A stretch of 55,896 bases of DNA, taken from the NCBI GenBank assembly GCA_036160575.1, contig JAYYDT010000107.1, positions 1-55,896 on the forward strand. Reading direction: 5' to 3'. Origin of the DNA: TMED26 sp002694075. GTDB taxonomy: Bacteria; Pseudomonadota; Alphaproteobacteria; Thalassobaculales; Thalassobaculaceae. The translations under genes were made by a program, and so were the position numbers. The notes beneath the pieces were generated by a model, which did no database searches, had not been told where the DNA came from, and saw only the letters and a list, made by a program, of their open reading frames with translations. Positions 43,043 through 52,042 of the stretch are shown piece by piece. How positions within the stretch are numbered: the stretch's first letter is position 1; every line of letters starts with the position of its first letter.

Positions 43043-44686
43043 ATGGATGCGGGCGCCGCCCTTGTCGCTTGTTGGGCAGACTGTGGCCTCGACACCGCCT
43101 TTACGGTGCCGGGGGAGAGTTTTTTGCCGGTGTTGGAAGCCTTGCGCCAACGCCGCGAGCAATTCCGCACCGTATCGATGCGCCATGAAGGCGGATGTAC
43201 CTTCGCCGCGCTGGCCTATGGCGCGCGCGCGCGCAAACCGGCGGTGGCCATGGTCAGCCGTGGACCAGGCGCGACCAACGCGGCGATCGGCGTGCACGCC
43301 GCGCACCAGGATTCGGTGCCGATGATTTTGATGATCGGGCATGTCCGGCGCCATATGCGCGGCCGCGAATCCTTTCAGGAGATTGACGCCACGTCGATGT
43401 TCGCCTCAATGTCCAAGGGCGTGTTCCAGCCGGAGACACCGGAACAGGTGATCAGCATGGCGCGTGAGGCCATCGCCCTGTCCATGGCCGGCCGGCCGGG
43501 GCCGGTGGTGCTGGTCATGCCGCGCGATTTGGGCGAGGCGCCGGCGCCGGAAGTGGGTGCCGGCGAAAACGGCGCCGGCCGGGCCGCCTTGTTGCCGCCG
43601 CCGCCGGCCGTCGCGGCGATGGTCGAACGCTTGTCGGCGGCTGAGAAGCCGTTGATTTTGGCCGGCGAACTGGCCCGCGATCCGGAAGCGCGCCCGACTT
43701 TGAGCGCGCTGGCCCACCGTTTGGGCGCGCCGGTGCTGGCCGCCTACCGTTGCCAAGACGTGTTGGATAACAGCGACTCGGCCTATGCCGGTCATTTGGA
43801 AATCAACCCGGTGACCTATCAAAACGAGGCCCTGGCCGCGGCCGACGCGATCCTGGTTTTGGGCAGCCGTTTGGACGGCATCACCAGCCGCGAGGAGGCT
43901 TTGCTCGCCGACCGGCCCGACCGGTTGATCCATGTTTATCCCGACGCCGTGGTGCTCGACCGTTTCGCCAGTGGATTGGCGGTGTTGGCGGATGTAGCAC
44001 CAAGTCTGTCGGCCTTGACCGCGGCGTTGCCGGCGGCCTCCGGCAATGGCGCCTGGCAAAGCGACCTGCATCAGGCCTATTTACGCTTCTCGGCGCCGGG
44101 TGGGGTGGCCGTGCAGGGCAACACCGATCTCGCGGTGCTCGCCGAGTCGGCCGGCGACAACTTGCCGGAGGGCGCCATCGTGCTGACCGACGGGGGCAGT
44201 TTCGCGCGCTGGGTGCATCGTTATTACCGCTATCGCGGCCCGCTGACCCAGGGCGGTTCGGCCAGCGGCGCGATGGGCGCCAGCGTGCCCGGGGCGATTG
44301 GCGCGGCGCTGGCCGCGCCCGATCAGCCGGTGGTCGCTTTCGCCGGTGACGGTGGCTTCATGATGAATGGTCAGGAATTGTCGACCGCCGTGCGCGAGGG
44401 GCTGAAAATCACGGTGGTGGTGTGCGACAACCAGGTGCATGGCTCGATTATCAGCGGTCAGCGCGCCAAATACGGCGATGACAAAGCCTATGCGACGGTT
44501 ATGGGCGATCCCGACTTCGCCGCTTTGGCCGAGGGCTACGGCGCCGTCGGTTTGCGAGTCGCGCGGACCGAGGAATGGCCGGCGGCCCTCGCGGCCGCCT
44601 TGGCCGCCGACCGCCCGGCGCTAATTCACGTGACCTGCGACGCCGCCGACATCGTGCCCTACGGTCCCGGCAAGGACGCGGTATAA
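43043..44686 (+). CDS. Thiamine-pyrophosphate enzyme, acetolactate synthase-like
   Basis: 547-residue ThDP enzyme with PYR domain (catalytic Glu49 in MRHEGG), central domain and PP domain with the AGDGGF...DN cofactor motif. Short distance between the two motifs and lack of a small subunit gene suggest a catabolic decarboxylase or carboligase rather than housekeeping AHAS. It is not closely similar by eye to the other TPP enzyme at 22758-24380. AGGAGG (43031-43036) strongly supports the ATG at 43043. A bidirectional terminator follows. Confidence 0.87.
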   Translation: MDAGAALVACWADCGLDTAFTVPGESFLPVLEALRQRREQFRTVSMRHEGGCTFAALAYGARARKPAVAMVSRGPGATNAAIGVHAAHQDSVPMILMIGHVRRHMRGRESFQEIDATSMFASMSKGVFQPETPEQVISMAREAIALSMAGRPGPVVLVMPRDLGEAPAPEVGAGENGAGRAALLPPPPAVAAMVERLSAAEKPLILAGELARDPEARPTLSALAHRLGAPVLAAYRCQDVLDNSDSAYAGHLEINPVTYQNEALAAADAILVLGSRLDGITSREEALLADRPDRLIHVYPDAVVLDRFASGLAVLADVAPSLSALTAALPAASGNGAWQSDLHQAYLRFSAPGGVAVQGNTDLAVLAESAGDNLPEGAIVLTDGGSFARWVHRYYRYRGPLTQGGSASGAMGASVPGAIGAALAAPDQPVVAFAGDGGFMMNGQELSTAVREGLKITVVVCDNQVHGSIISGQRAKYGDDKAYATVMGDPDFAALAEGYGAVGLRVARTEEWPAALAAALAADRPALIHVTCDAADIVPYGPGKDAV

Positions 44687-44692
44687 AAAAAA

Positions 44693-44721
44693 CCGGGCGC
44701 CGACGCGGCGCCCGGCCTTTT
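44693..44721. terminator. Bidirectional intrinsic terminator between TPP enzyme and leuA
   Basis: Perfect 10-bp stem (44693-44702 with 44706-44715) and 3-base loop. On the plus strand it is followed by CCTTTTCG; on the minus strand by the complement of the A-run at 44685-44692. It separates convergent genes ending at 44686 and 44740. Confidence 0.85.
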
Positions 44722-44739
44722 CGTGTTGTCGTTAGTTAT

Positions 44740-46413
44740 TTAGAACCGGTTGATCGCGCTGACCACGGCTTTGATCGGGGCCATGGTGATCGAGGTGTCG
44801 ATACCGACGCCCCAAACATCGGCGCCTTCGGCGTCGGGCACGCGCAGATTGATATAGGCCGCGGCCTGCGCGTCGGAGCCGACCGAGCGGGTATGCTCTT
44901 CGTAATCGATCAGCTTGAATTGCAGGCCGAAAGCCTCACGCATGCCGCTGACGAAGGCGGCGATCGGGCCATTGCCGGTGGCCTTGATCACATGATCCTC
45001 GCCGTTATGGCGGACGACCGCGCTGATCCGCTCTAAGTCGTTGGAAAGCGAGGCCGACTGACTGGCGAAGGAGACCAGTTCGAAGGGACCTTCCTGGACC
45101 AGATATTCCCGCTCGAACAGGTCCCAAATGCCGGCCGCGGTGATCTCCTTGGAGGTTTCGTCGGTCACCTGCTGGACCACTTTGGAGAAGGCCGGTTGCG
45201 CCGCCTTGGGCAGACGAATTTGGTACTCGGTCTCGAGAATGTAGGCGACCCCGCCCTTGCCGGATTGGGAGTTGACGCGGATCACCGCCTCATACGACCG
45301 GCCGATGTCCGCCGGGTCGATGGGCAAATAGGGCACTTCCCATTGTTCTTGGTTGGCGTCGCGGAGGGCGTGGATGCCCTTGTTGATGGCGTCTTGGTGC
45401 GAGCCGGAAAAAGCGGTGTGGACCAATTCGCCGACATAGGGATGGCGCGGATGGATCGGCAACTCGTTGCAATATTCATAGGTCTCGGCCAGGTGATTGA
45501 TGTCCGAGAAATCCAAATGCGGATCGACACCCTGGGTGAACAGGTTGAGACCCAAGGTGACGATGTCGACATTGCCGGTGCGCTCGCCATTGCCGAACAG
45601 CGTGCCTTCGACCCGGTCGGCCCCGGCCATCACCGCCATCTCGGTGGCGGCGACGCCACAGCCGCGGTCGTTATGGGGGTGAACCGACAGGATCACCGCG
45701 TCGCGGTTGGTGAACCCGCGGGCCATCCATTCGATCTGGTCGGCGTAGATATTCGGGGTCGACATCTCAACCGTTGACGGCAAGTTGATGATGGTCGGTT
45801 TTTCGGCCGAGGATTGCCACACCTCCATCACCTCCTCGCACACGTCGAGGGCGTAATCGAGTTCGGTGCCGGTGAAGCTTTCCGGCGAGTATTCCAACAT
45901 GATGTCGGTTTTACCGGCCAGCAGGCCCAGGTTGTCGACCACCATCTTGGCGCCGTCAGTGGCGATTTTTTTAACCCCGTCACGGTCCTCGCGGAAGACC
46001 ACCCGGCGTTGCAATTCGGAGGTCGAATTGTACAGGTGAATGACGCAACGCGAGGCCCCGACCAACGCCTCACAGGTCCGCTTGATCAACTCCGGGCGGG
46101 CCTGGGTCAGCACTTGGATGCGCACGTCGTCGGGCACTTTGCCCTGGTCGATGATCTCGCGGATAAAGTTAAAGTCGGTGTCCGAAGCCGCCGGAAAGCC
46201 AACTTCGATCTCTTTGAACCCCATCCCCACCAGGGTTTCGAACATGCGATGTTTGCGCGCCGAGTCCATCGGGTTGATGAGCGCCTGATTGCCGTCGCGC
46301 AGGTCAACCGAGCACCAAATAGGGGCACGGTCGATGATTGTGTCCGGCCATGTGCGATCGGTCAATTTGACCGGCTCGAAAGCCCGATACTTGTTTATTG
46401 GCATCTGATTCAT
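44740..46413 (-). CDS. leuA: 2-isopropylmalate synthase
   Basis: First committed enzyme of leucine synthesis, condensing acetyl-CoA and 2-oxoisovalerate. 557 residues, the long (type 2) form. The DRDGNQ-like region reads DLRDGNQAL (Asp and Arg catalytic residues), with metal-binding HPHNDRG later and a C-terminal regulatory LeuA domain (about 430-557) that normally mediates leucine feedback. GAGGA lies 7 bases before the ATG at 46413. Its 5' region contains a structured leader with a short uORF (46472-46579), hinting at regulation at the RNA level. Confidence 0.95.
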   Translation of the reverse strand: MNQMPINKYRAFEPVKLTDRTWPDTIIDRAPIWCSVDLRDGNQALINPMDSARKHRMFETLVGMGFKEIEVGFPAASDTDFNFIREIIDQGKVPDDVRIQVLTQARPELIKRTCEALVGASRCVIHLYNSTSELQRRVVFREDRDGVKKIATDGAKMVVDNLGLLAGKTDIMLEYSPESFTGTELDYALDVCEEVMEVWQSSAEKPTIINLPSTVEMSTPNIYADQIEWMARGFTNRDAVILSVHPHNDRGCGVAATEMAVMAGADRVEGTLFGNGERTGNVDIVTLGLNLFTQGVDPHLDFSDINHLAETYEYCNELPIHPRHPYVGELVHTAFSGSHQDAINKGIHALRDANQEQWEVPYLPIDPADIGRSYEAVIRVNSQSGKGGVAYILETEYQIRLPKAAQPAFSKVVQQVTDETSKEITAAGIWDLFEREYLVQEGPFELVSFASQSASLSNDLERISAVVRHNGEDHVIKATGNGPIAAFVSGMREAFGLQFKLIDYEEHTRSVGSDAQAAAYINLRVPDAEGADVWGVGIDTSITMAPIKAVVSAINRF

Positions 46414-46429
46414 GGGTCTATCCTCTCAC

Positions 46430-46467
46430 GGGCGCCGGGACGCCCGGTTCGCGGCTTTGGTCGCCGC
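46430..46467 (-). promoter_or_regulatory. Paired hairpins between leader uORF and leuA
   Basis: Two small inverted repeats in the leuA 5' leader: GGGCG/CGCCC (46430-46445) and GCGGC/GCCGC (46451-46467). They follow the uORF stop and precede the leuA Shine-Dalgarno. No U-run follows either, so a classical attenuator terminator is not evident; control of ribosome access is as likely. Speculative. Confidence 0.3.
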
Positions 46468-46471
46468 ACAT

Positions 46472-46579
46472 TCACTTAAATCCGTTGAATTCGAGTAAAG
46501 GCGTGGCATAGCCGCAGAGAGGCGGTCGCAACCGTTGAGGGGCATTTCTGTTGACGGTGTGGGTGCCGAAGTTCGGCAT
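46472..46579 (-). CDS. Candidate leader peptide upstream of leuA (35 codons)
   Basis: Short open frame 58 bases upstream of leuA. Its ATG (46579) is preceded by a purine-rich GAGAGAGAC and sits inside a perfect TGCCGAA-x-TTCGGCA inverted repeat (46564-46578), which could hide the start. It has four Leu codons of 35, including a TTA that is rare in this GC-rich context, but no run of Leu. It could therefore be an attenuation leader, a translational regulator or simply chance. No homologue is recalled. Confidence 0.35.
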   Translation of the reverse strand: MPNFGTHTVNRNAPQRLRPPLCGYATPLLEFNGFK

Positions 46580-46726
46580 GGTCTCTCTCTCGATCGCTTT
46601 AATCGCGCACGCGTACGGTCCCGGCCACCCTAGGGTGCCGGGCAAATAAGAAGCAGGCCGCGCGTTATCGAGATGTTTTCCATAGCTCGCAACCTATACG
46701 TCCATTGCCATGCCGGGTCAAGTTTC

Positions 46727-47527
46727 TTAGGCCATCCGCGCCTTTTGGGTCGCCAGGAAGTTTGTCAACGCGCTGTTGAAAGCGTCGACCGCCTGCACGT
46801 TGCAGAAATGCGCGGCACCGGCCAGCTCGACATAAGCCGCGCCGGGAATGGCGTCGGCGATGGCTTTGTTCATGGCGGGTGTGGTGCCTGGATCCTCGCC
46901 GCCGGCGATGACCAACACCGGTAGGTCGATCCCGCCCAAATCCTGGCGCTGATCCATCCCTTGAATCGCCCGGCAGCAGCCGACAAAACCGTCCACCGGC
47001 GTGGCTACGACCATTTTGCGCACTTTATCAACCTCGCTCGGATGACTTTCGTGGAAAGGCTGGGTGAACCAACGCGCCAAAGTGGCGTCGACAACACCGC
47101 CCATGCCTTCGGCGCGCGCGGTGTCGATGCGCCCCTGCCATAGATCCGGCGGCCCCATGTAGGATGAGGTGGCGCACAGCACCGCGGCGTGCAGCCGGTC
47201 GGGATTGCGGCTGGCCAATTTCTGGCCGACCATGCCGCCCTTGGACAAGCCGCAAAAGAAGACTTTCTCAATCTCCAGGGCGTCGAGCAGGGCGAGCGCG
47301 TCATCGGCCAGCTGGTCAATGGTGTAATCGGCCGCCGGCGCGTCGGAACCGCCGTGGCCGCGGCTGTCATAGCGCAGCACCCGGAAGTCACCAGCCACCG
47401 CCGGGACTTGGGGATCCCACATATGCAGGTTGGAGGCCAAGGAATTGGAGAACAGCAAGACCGGCTGATCCTCGGGGCCATCGAATTGATAATTCAAAGT
47501 GATGCCGTTGGCGGTGATCTGTGGCAT
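46727..47527 (-). CDS. Alpha/beta hydrolase, 3-oxoadipate enol-lactonase-like
   Basis: 266-residue alpha/beta hydrolase. Nucleophile Ser95 in GLSKGG, and catalytic His240 in GAAHFCN; the N-terminal part and the RYDSRGHG and IDLPVLVIAG segments are characteristic of PcaD-type enol-lactonases of the beta-ketoadipate pathway. The thiolase at 2062 resembles the final-step enzyme of the same pathway, but the genes are 44 kb apart and no pcaIJ, pcaB or pcaC is seen. GGAGGGAG precedes the ATG at 47527. Confidence 0.83.
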   Translation of the reverse strand: MPQITANGITLNYQFDGPEDQPVLLFSNSLASNLHMWDPQVPAVAGDFRVLRYDSRGHGGSDAPAADYTIDQLADDALALLDALEIEKVFFCGLSKGGMVGQKLASRNPDRLHAAVLCATSSYMGPPDLWQGRIDTARAEGMGGVVDATLARWFTQPFHESHPSEVDKVRKMVVATPVDGFVGCCRAIQGMDQRQDLGGIDLPVLVIAGGEDPGTTPAMNKAIADAIPGAAYVELAGAAHFCNVQAVDAFNSALTNFLATQKARMA

Positions 47528-47741
47528 GGGCTCCCTCCGATGTAACGTTTTTATGAGGGTATAATGACCCGTGGGCGGATCGGCGGCAATGGCGGCGCGG
47601 CGCCGGCCGCCGGCGGGCCACGCGGCAAATCGGCGCGTCGAGGCCACGCGGGGTTGATTTCGCGGCGTCGCAATAGACATTGCCCAATGTGGGACGGCGT
47701 CCTATGTACAGGGATCACTGGGGACAGGCGGCGCAAGCGCA

Positions 47742-49544
47742 ATGACGGATCTGGCGCATATTCGGAATTTCTCAATCATCGCCCATATCGACCATGGCAA
47801 GTCGACCCTGGCCGATCGCTTGATCGCCACCTGCGGGGGGCTGAGCGACCGTGAGATGAAAGAGCAAGTGCTCGATAACATGGATATCGAGCGGGAGCGC
47901 GGCATCACCATTAAAGCGCAAACCGTGCGCTTGAATTACCAGGCTCAGGACGGTCAGACCTATGAGCTGAACCTGATGGACACGCCGGGTCACGTCGACT
48001 TCACCTACGAGGTCAGTCGCTCCCTGGCCGCGTGCGAGGGCTCTTTGCTGGTGGTCGACGCCAGTCAAGGGGTCGAAGCCCAAACCTTGGCTAATGTCTA
48101 CATGGCGATTGAGGCCGACCATGAGATTATTGTGGTCTTGAACAAGGTCGACCTGCCGGCCGCCGATGTCGAGCGCGTGAAAACGCAGATTGAGGACGTC
48201 ATCGGCATCGACGCCAGCGACGCGATTGAGGTATCGGCCAAAACCGGCCTCAACATCGAGGCGGTGTTGGAGGCTCTGGTCACCCGCTTGCCGGCACCCA
48301 GCGGTGCCCGCGACGCCAAATTATCGTCGATGTTGGTGGACAGTTGGTACGACCCCTATCTCGGGGTGATGGCTTTGATGCGGGTCAAGGACGGCGTCCT
48401 GCGCAAGGGTATGAAAGTGCGGATGATGGACACCGGCGCCAGCCATCAGGTTGACCGGGTCGGCGTGTTGACGCCAAAGATCGTCGACGTGCCCGAGCTT
48501 GGCCCGGGCGAGGTCGGGTTCATTACCGCGTCGATTAAAACCGTCGCCGATTGCCAAGTCGGTGACACCGTCACCGATGACCGTAACCCGTGTGCGACGC
48601 CACTACCGGGGTTTAAGCCAAGCGTGCCGGTGGTCTTCTGCGGCCTGTTTCCGACCGATGCGGCAAGCTATGGCCATTTGCGCGAAAGCTTGGAGAAATT
48701 GCGCCTCAACGACGCCAGCTTCCATTTCGAGCCGGAATCCTCGGCCGCCCTCGGTTTTGGTTTTCGCTGTGGTTTTCTCGGCCTCCTGCACCTGGAGATT
48801 ATTCAGGAGCGGCTGGAGCGTGAGTTTGATTTAGACTTGATCACCACCGCGCCGAGCGTTGTCTACAAGTTAAACATGACCGACGGCAGTACGATGGAAA
48901 TGCACAACCCGGCCGATATGCCGGATGTGATGAAGATCGCGTCGATTGAGGAACCGTGGATCCGCGCGACTATTTTCGTGCCGGATGAATTTCTGGGTCC
49001 GGTGCTTACGCTGTGCACCGAACGGCGCGGCGAGCAGGTTGAATTGACCTATGTCGGCAACCGCGCGATGGTGGTGTACAAACTGCCGCTGAACGAAGTG
49101 GTATTTGATTTTTACGATCGCTTGAAATCGATTTCGCGCGGCTACGCCAGCTTCGACTATCAAGTCGATCACTACATCGAAGGCGACTTGGTCAAACTGC
49201 AGATCTTGGTCAACGCTGAGCCGGTTGACGCGCTTTCGGTGATCGTTCACCGCGATCAATCGGAAAGCCGCGGACGCTCCATTTGTCAGCGTCTGAAGGA
49301 CCTCATTCCGCGGCAATTGTTCAAAATCCCGGTGCAGGCCGCCATCGGCGGCAAGGTGATCGCGCGGGAGACCATTTCAGCGATGCGCAAGGACGTCACC
49401 GCCAAATGCTACGGGGGTGACATCACCCGAAAACGCAAGCTGCTGGAGAAGCAGAAAGAAGGTAAAAAGCGCATGCGCCAGTTTGGTAAGGTCGATATTC
49501 CGCAGTCGGCCTTCATCGCGGCGTTGAAAATGGGTGACGCCTAA
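47742..49544 (+). CDS. lepA: Elongation factor 4 (back-translocating GTPase LepA)
   Basis: Ribosomal GTPase of 600 residues, the usual length of LepA. G1 motif AHIDHGKST is at about 14-22, DTPGH and NKVD follow for G3 and G4, then domains II, III, V and the LepA-specific C-terminal domain, whose KCYGGDITRKRKLL segment is diagnostic. It lies 32 bases upstream of the 2OG-oxygenase gene. The 214-base gap upstream holds the divergent hydrolase promoter. Confidence 0.97.
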   Translation: MTDLAHIRNFSIIAHIDHGKSTLADRLIATCGGLSDREMKEQVLDNMDIERERGITIKAQTVRLNYQAQDGQTYELNLMDTPGHVDFTYEVSRSLAACEGSLLVVDASQGVEAQTLANVYMAIEADHEIIVVLNKVDLPAADVERVKTQIEDVIGIDASDAIEVSAKTGLNIEAVLEALVTRLPAPSGARDAKLSSMLVDSWYDPYLGVMALMRVKDGVLRKGMKVRMMDTGASHQVDRVGVLTPKIVDVPELGPGEVGFITASIKTVADCQVGDTVTDDRNPCATPLPGFKPSVPVVFCGLFPTDAASYGHLRESLEKLRLNDASFHFEPESSAALGFGFRCGFLGLLHLEIIQERLEREFDLDLITTAPSVVYKLNMTDGSTMEMHNPADMPDVMKIASIEEPWIRATIFVPDEFLGPVLTLCTERRGEQVELTYVGNRAMVVYKLPLNEVVFDFYDRLKSISRGYASFDYQVDHYIEGDLVKLQILVNAEPVDALSVIVHRDQSESRGRSICQRLKDLIPRQLFKIPVQAAIGGKVIARETISAMRKDVTAKCYGGDITRKRKLLEKQKEGKKRMRQFGKVDIPQSAFIAALKMGDA

Positions 49545-49576
49545 AAGGCGGTCCTAGAGCGCGTTCGGAGAGGCCG

Positions 49577-50308
49577 GTGGAGTATTTTCTCGAACCCAGA
49601 GATCTTGTCCGATTGGCGAACGCCCGAAAGGAGGAATACGCCGCCGCCGACCCGTTTCCGCATGTCGTGATCGACGATTTCCTAAGCCCCGCCCAGGTTG
49701 ATGAAATCCTCGCCGATTTTCCGCCTTCCGACGCGTCATTTTGGACCAATTACCATCATCCGACCACGATTAAGCAAGACACGACGCCGGATATGCTGGC
49801 CGAGATGCGGTTACCGCCGTCAATCCGAAACTGGATGTGGCAACTGAATTCCGTTCCGATCCTAGCCTTCCTGACCACGTTGACCGGTATTCGAGGCCTG
49901 TTGCCCGACCCGTATTTGTTTGGCGGCAGTCTCCATCAAATTCCGCCCGGTGGTTTGTTGAAAATCCACGCCGACTTTAATTTTCATCAGCTTACCGGCT
50001 TGCGTCGACGGCTCAACATGTTGATTTATCTGAACCATGATTGGGACCCATCCTATGGCGGCGATCTCGAATTATGGGATTGCGAGATGACTCAATGCGT
50101 CCAGCGCATCGCCCCACTGGCCGGCCGATGCGTGATCTTCAACACCGATGCAACCAGTTACCACGGTCATCCCGAGCCTTTGCGCTGCCCGCCGGACCGG
50201 ACCCGCAAATCGATCGCGCTTTATTATTACACCATCGACCCAGACCATGATCCACGCGGCCGGATCCGAAACACGACCTGGCGGCGGCGGCCTGGCGAGA
50301 CCTATTAA
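49577..50308 (+). CDS. 2-oxoglutarate-Fe(II) oxygenase, prolyl-4-hydroxylase-like
   Basis: 243-residue oxygenase with iron ligands His131 and Asp133 (KIHADFNFH) and distal His196 (SYHGH), plus Arg210 for 2-oxoglutarate. A GGLLKIH...LIYLNHDW segment matches the P4H-like 2OG-FeII_Oxy_3 group. GTG start at 49577 with GGAGAGG upstream. Possible substrates include protein prolyl/asparaginyl residues or nucleic-acid components; the adjacent lepA could be coincidental. TTAA (50305-50308) is shared with the convergent gene's stop. Confidence 0.83.
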   Translation: MEYFLEPRDLVRLANARKEEYAAADPFPHVVIDDFLSPAQVDEILADFPPSDASFWTNYHHPTTIKQDTTPDMLAEMRLPPSIRNWMWQLNSVPILAFLTTLTGIRGLLPDPYLFGGSLHQIPPGGLLKIHADFNFHQLTGLRRRLNMLIYLNHDWDPSYGGDLELWDCEMTQCVQRIAPLAGRCVIFNTDATSYHGHPEPLRCPPDRTRKSIALYYYTIDPDHDPRGRIRNTTWRRRPGETY

Positions 50309-50616
50309 TCGGAGCGAAAAATCGAGCTGCGCCGGCGGCGGCCAAACCAAAACAGGATGAGTGCCGGGACACCCAAAATCGCGATCGCCGGCCACAGCAA
50401 GATCGTCGAAATGACCGGGTGCCAAATGAATGGGTGAAGGTAACGGGCGACCGCCGGCTCGGCCAATTGCAGGCTGTTGGCGTCCAAGGTGAACCAAAGC
50501 GTTCCGACGTCGGTCAGATGAAAACTGCCATTCATAGCCCAGGAGATGAGGTCGTAGACGAGGACAACACCCGCCAGAAACGTTAGCCCCCAGGCCAATA
50601 CGCGAAAAAGCAGCAT
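50305..50616 (-). CDS. Small hypothetical membrane protein
   Basis: 103-residue protein with two hydrophobic segments (about 4-25 and 68-90), short polar loops and a basic C-terminus (GRRRRSSI). I recall uncharacterised alphaproteobacterial proteins of this shape but no function. The stop shares TTAA with the 2OG-oxygenase gene. Start ATG at 50616 with AAGGGG somewhat upstream. Confidence 0.65.
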   Translation of the reverse strand: MLLFRVLAWGLTFLAGVVLVYDLISWAMNGSFHLTDVGTLWFTLDANSLQLAEPAVARYLHPFIWHPVISTILLWPAIAILGVPALILFWFGRRRRSSIFRSD

Positions 50617-50800
50617 TGAGCGGCCCCTTTCACGAAAACTCTAATATCTTTCGTTAGCTTGTTGAAGCGCTATCATGGACGCACCTTTACAGCGCGGCAA
50701 ACGACGCGACGTCTGGTGGCATCCGCCCTTCGCGCTATGCTGCGGCGGCCTGTTCAATCCTCACCGTTTATTCGATCCCCCCGTTTAAAGGAGAAAGACG

Positions 50801-52024
50801 ATGACCGGTCCGCTTTCCGGGCTCACTGTGATTGAGGTTTCGGCGTTCATCGCCGCGCCTTACGCGACCCTGACTTTAGCGCAAATGGGGGCGGAGGTGA
50901 TCCGCATCGATCCCATCGGCGGCGGTTTGGATTTCCACCGTTGGCCGGTCACTGAAAATGGCGACAGCCTTTATTGGACCGGCCTGAACAAAGGGAAGAA
51001 ATCGGTCACCCTGAACGTGCGCGAGCCGCGTGGCCGTGAGATCGCCACCGCGCTAATGACGCGCGCCGGTGCCGGGAAGGGCATGGTGGTGACCAATTTG
51101 CCGGCCCGCGGCTGGCTCGATTTCGAGGCTCTTAAGGCGCGCCGTGCGGACCTCATCATGGTCAATATCGTCGGTCGCCGCGATGGCGGCGTCGCCCTCG
51201 ACTACACCATTAACGCCCGCACCGGATTTCCGATGGTGACCGGGCCGGCGGACAAAGCGCGACCGGTCAATCATGTCATGCCGGTATGGGATATCGTCAC
51301 CGGTCTATCGGCGGCCAACGCCCTGCTGGTCGCCGAGCGTCACCGCCGCGACCACGGGGTGGGCCAATATATCCGTCTCGCGCTCGCTGATTCCGCGTTG
51401 TCGGTGCTGAGCCATCTCGGTTATGTCGCGGAGGTTCAAATCAATGACGATGACCGGCCGGCGACCGGCAACCATGTCTATGGCACATTTGGCTGCGATT
51501 TCGCCACCGCCGATGATCGGCGGGTGATGATTACCGCTTTCACGGCCCGTCATTGGCGCGCCTTGGTGGCGGCCACCGGGACCGAGGCGGAAATGGCCGA
51601 ATTGGCGCGCGCGCAAGAAGTCGATCTTGACGACGAGGCGGCCCGCTATACCTTTCGCGAGGCGATTGAAAGTGCCCTGGCGCCATGGTTCGCGGCCCGT
51701 GACCTGGCCGATATCGCGGCCGCGCTGGATGCCGCCGGCGCCTGTTGGGGGCCGTATCAAAGCTTCCGTCAATTGGTCGAGGAGGACCCCGATCTGACAA
51801 CCGCCAATCCGATGTTCACCGAGATCGCCCAGCCGGGGGTCGGCACCCATCTGGCGGCCGGCGCGTTCACCGAGTTCGCCGCTTTTGACCGTCTGCCGGC
51901 GACGGCGGCGCCGCGCCTTGGCGCCGATACCGACGCGGTCTTGGCCCAGCATCTTGGGCTGGACGCGACGACCCTGGCCGATTTGCGGGCCGACGGCGTC
52001 ATCGCCGGCGCTGACGACAATTAA
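50801..52024 (+). CDS. CaiB/BaiF family CoA-transferase
   Basis: Family III CoA-transferase of 407 residues. The N-terminal LTVIEVSAFIAAPYAT, NKGKKSVTLNV and the central GFPMVTG segment follow the class. Such enzymes move CoA between carboxylic acids; this copy's substrate is unknown. AAGGAGAAA (50790-50798) is a strong Shine-Dalgarno. The 184-base region before it has scattered promoter-like A/T-rich hexamers but nothing convincing. Next gene is convergent after 18 bases. Confidence 0.87.
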   Translation: MTGPLSGLTVIEVSAFIAAPYATLTLAQMGAEVIRIDPIGGGLDFHRWPVTENGDSLYWTGLNKGKKSVTLNVREPRGREIATALMTRAGAGKGMVVTNLPARGWLDFEALKARRADLIMVNIVGRRDGGVALDYTINARTGFPMVTGPADKARPVNHVMPVWDIVTGLSAANALLVAERHRRDHGVGQYIRLALADSALSVLSHLGYVAEVQINDDDRPATGNHVYGTFGCDFATADDRRVMITAFTARHWRALVAATGTEAEMAELARAQEVDLDDEAARYTFREAIESALAPWFAARDLADIAAALDAAGACWGPYQSFRQLVEEDPDLTTANPMFTEIAQPGVGTHLAAGAFTEFAAFDRLPATAAPRLGADTDAVLAQHLGLDATTLADLRADGVIAGADDN

Positions 52025-52042
52025 ACCGAGCCCAGCGCCGGA

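Larger units (their letters stand above)
46414..46726 (-). other. 313-base intergenic leader region of leuA
   Basis: Apart from the candidate uORF and small hairpins, this gap holds one larger hairpin at 46620-46642 (CCCGG-C-CACCC paired with GGGTG-CCGGG, a bulged stem). It lies between the 3' end of the upstream hydrolase gene and the uORF, so it might end the hydrolase transcript or fold in the leuA leader. I see no other gene or tRNA in it. Confidence 0.45.

Noticed and set aside
43043..44686. Sulfoacetaldehyde acetyltransferase (Xsc) linked to suyAB
   Set aside because: It is shorter than typical Xsc as recalled and lacks a phosphate acetyltransferase neighbour; kept as a generic ALS-like enzyme.
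2062..47527. Beta-ketoadipate pathway cluster (thiolase and enol-lactonase)
   Set aside because: The two PcaF- and PcaD-like genes are far apart with no pca partners, so a cluster is not supported.
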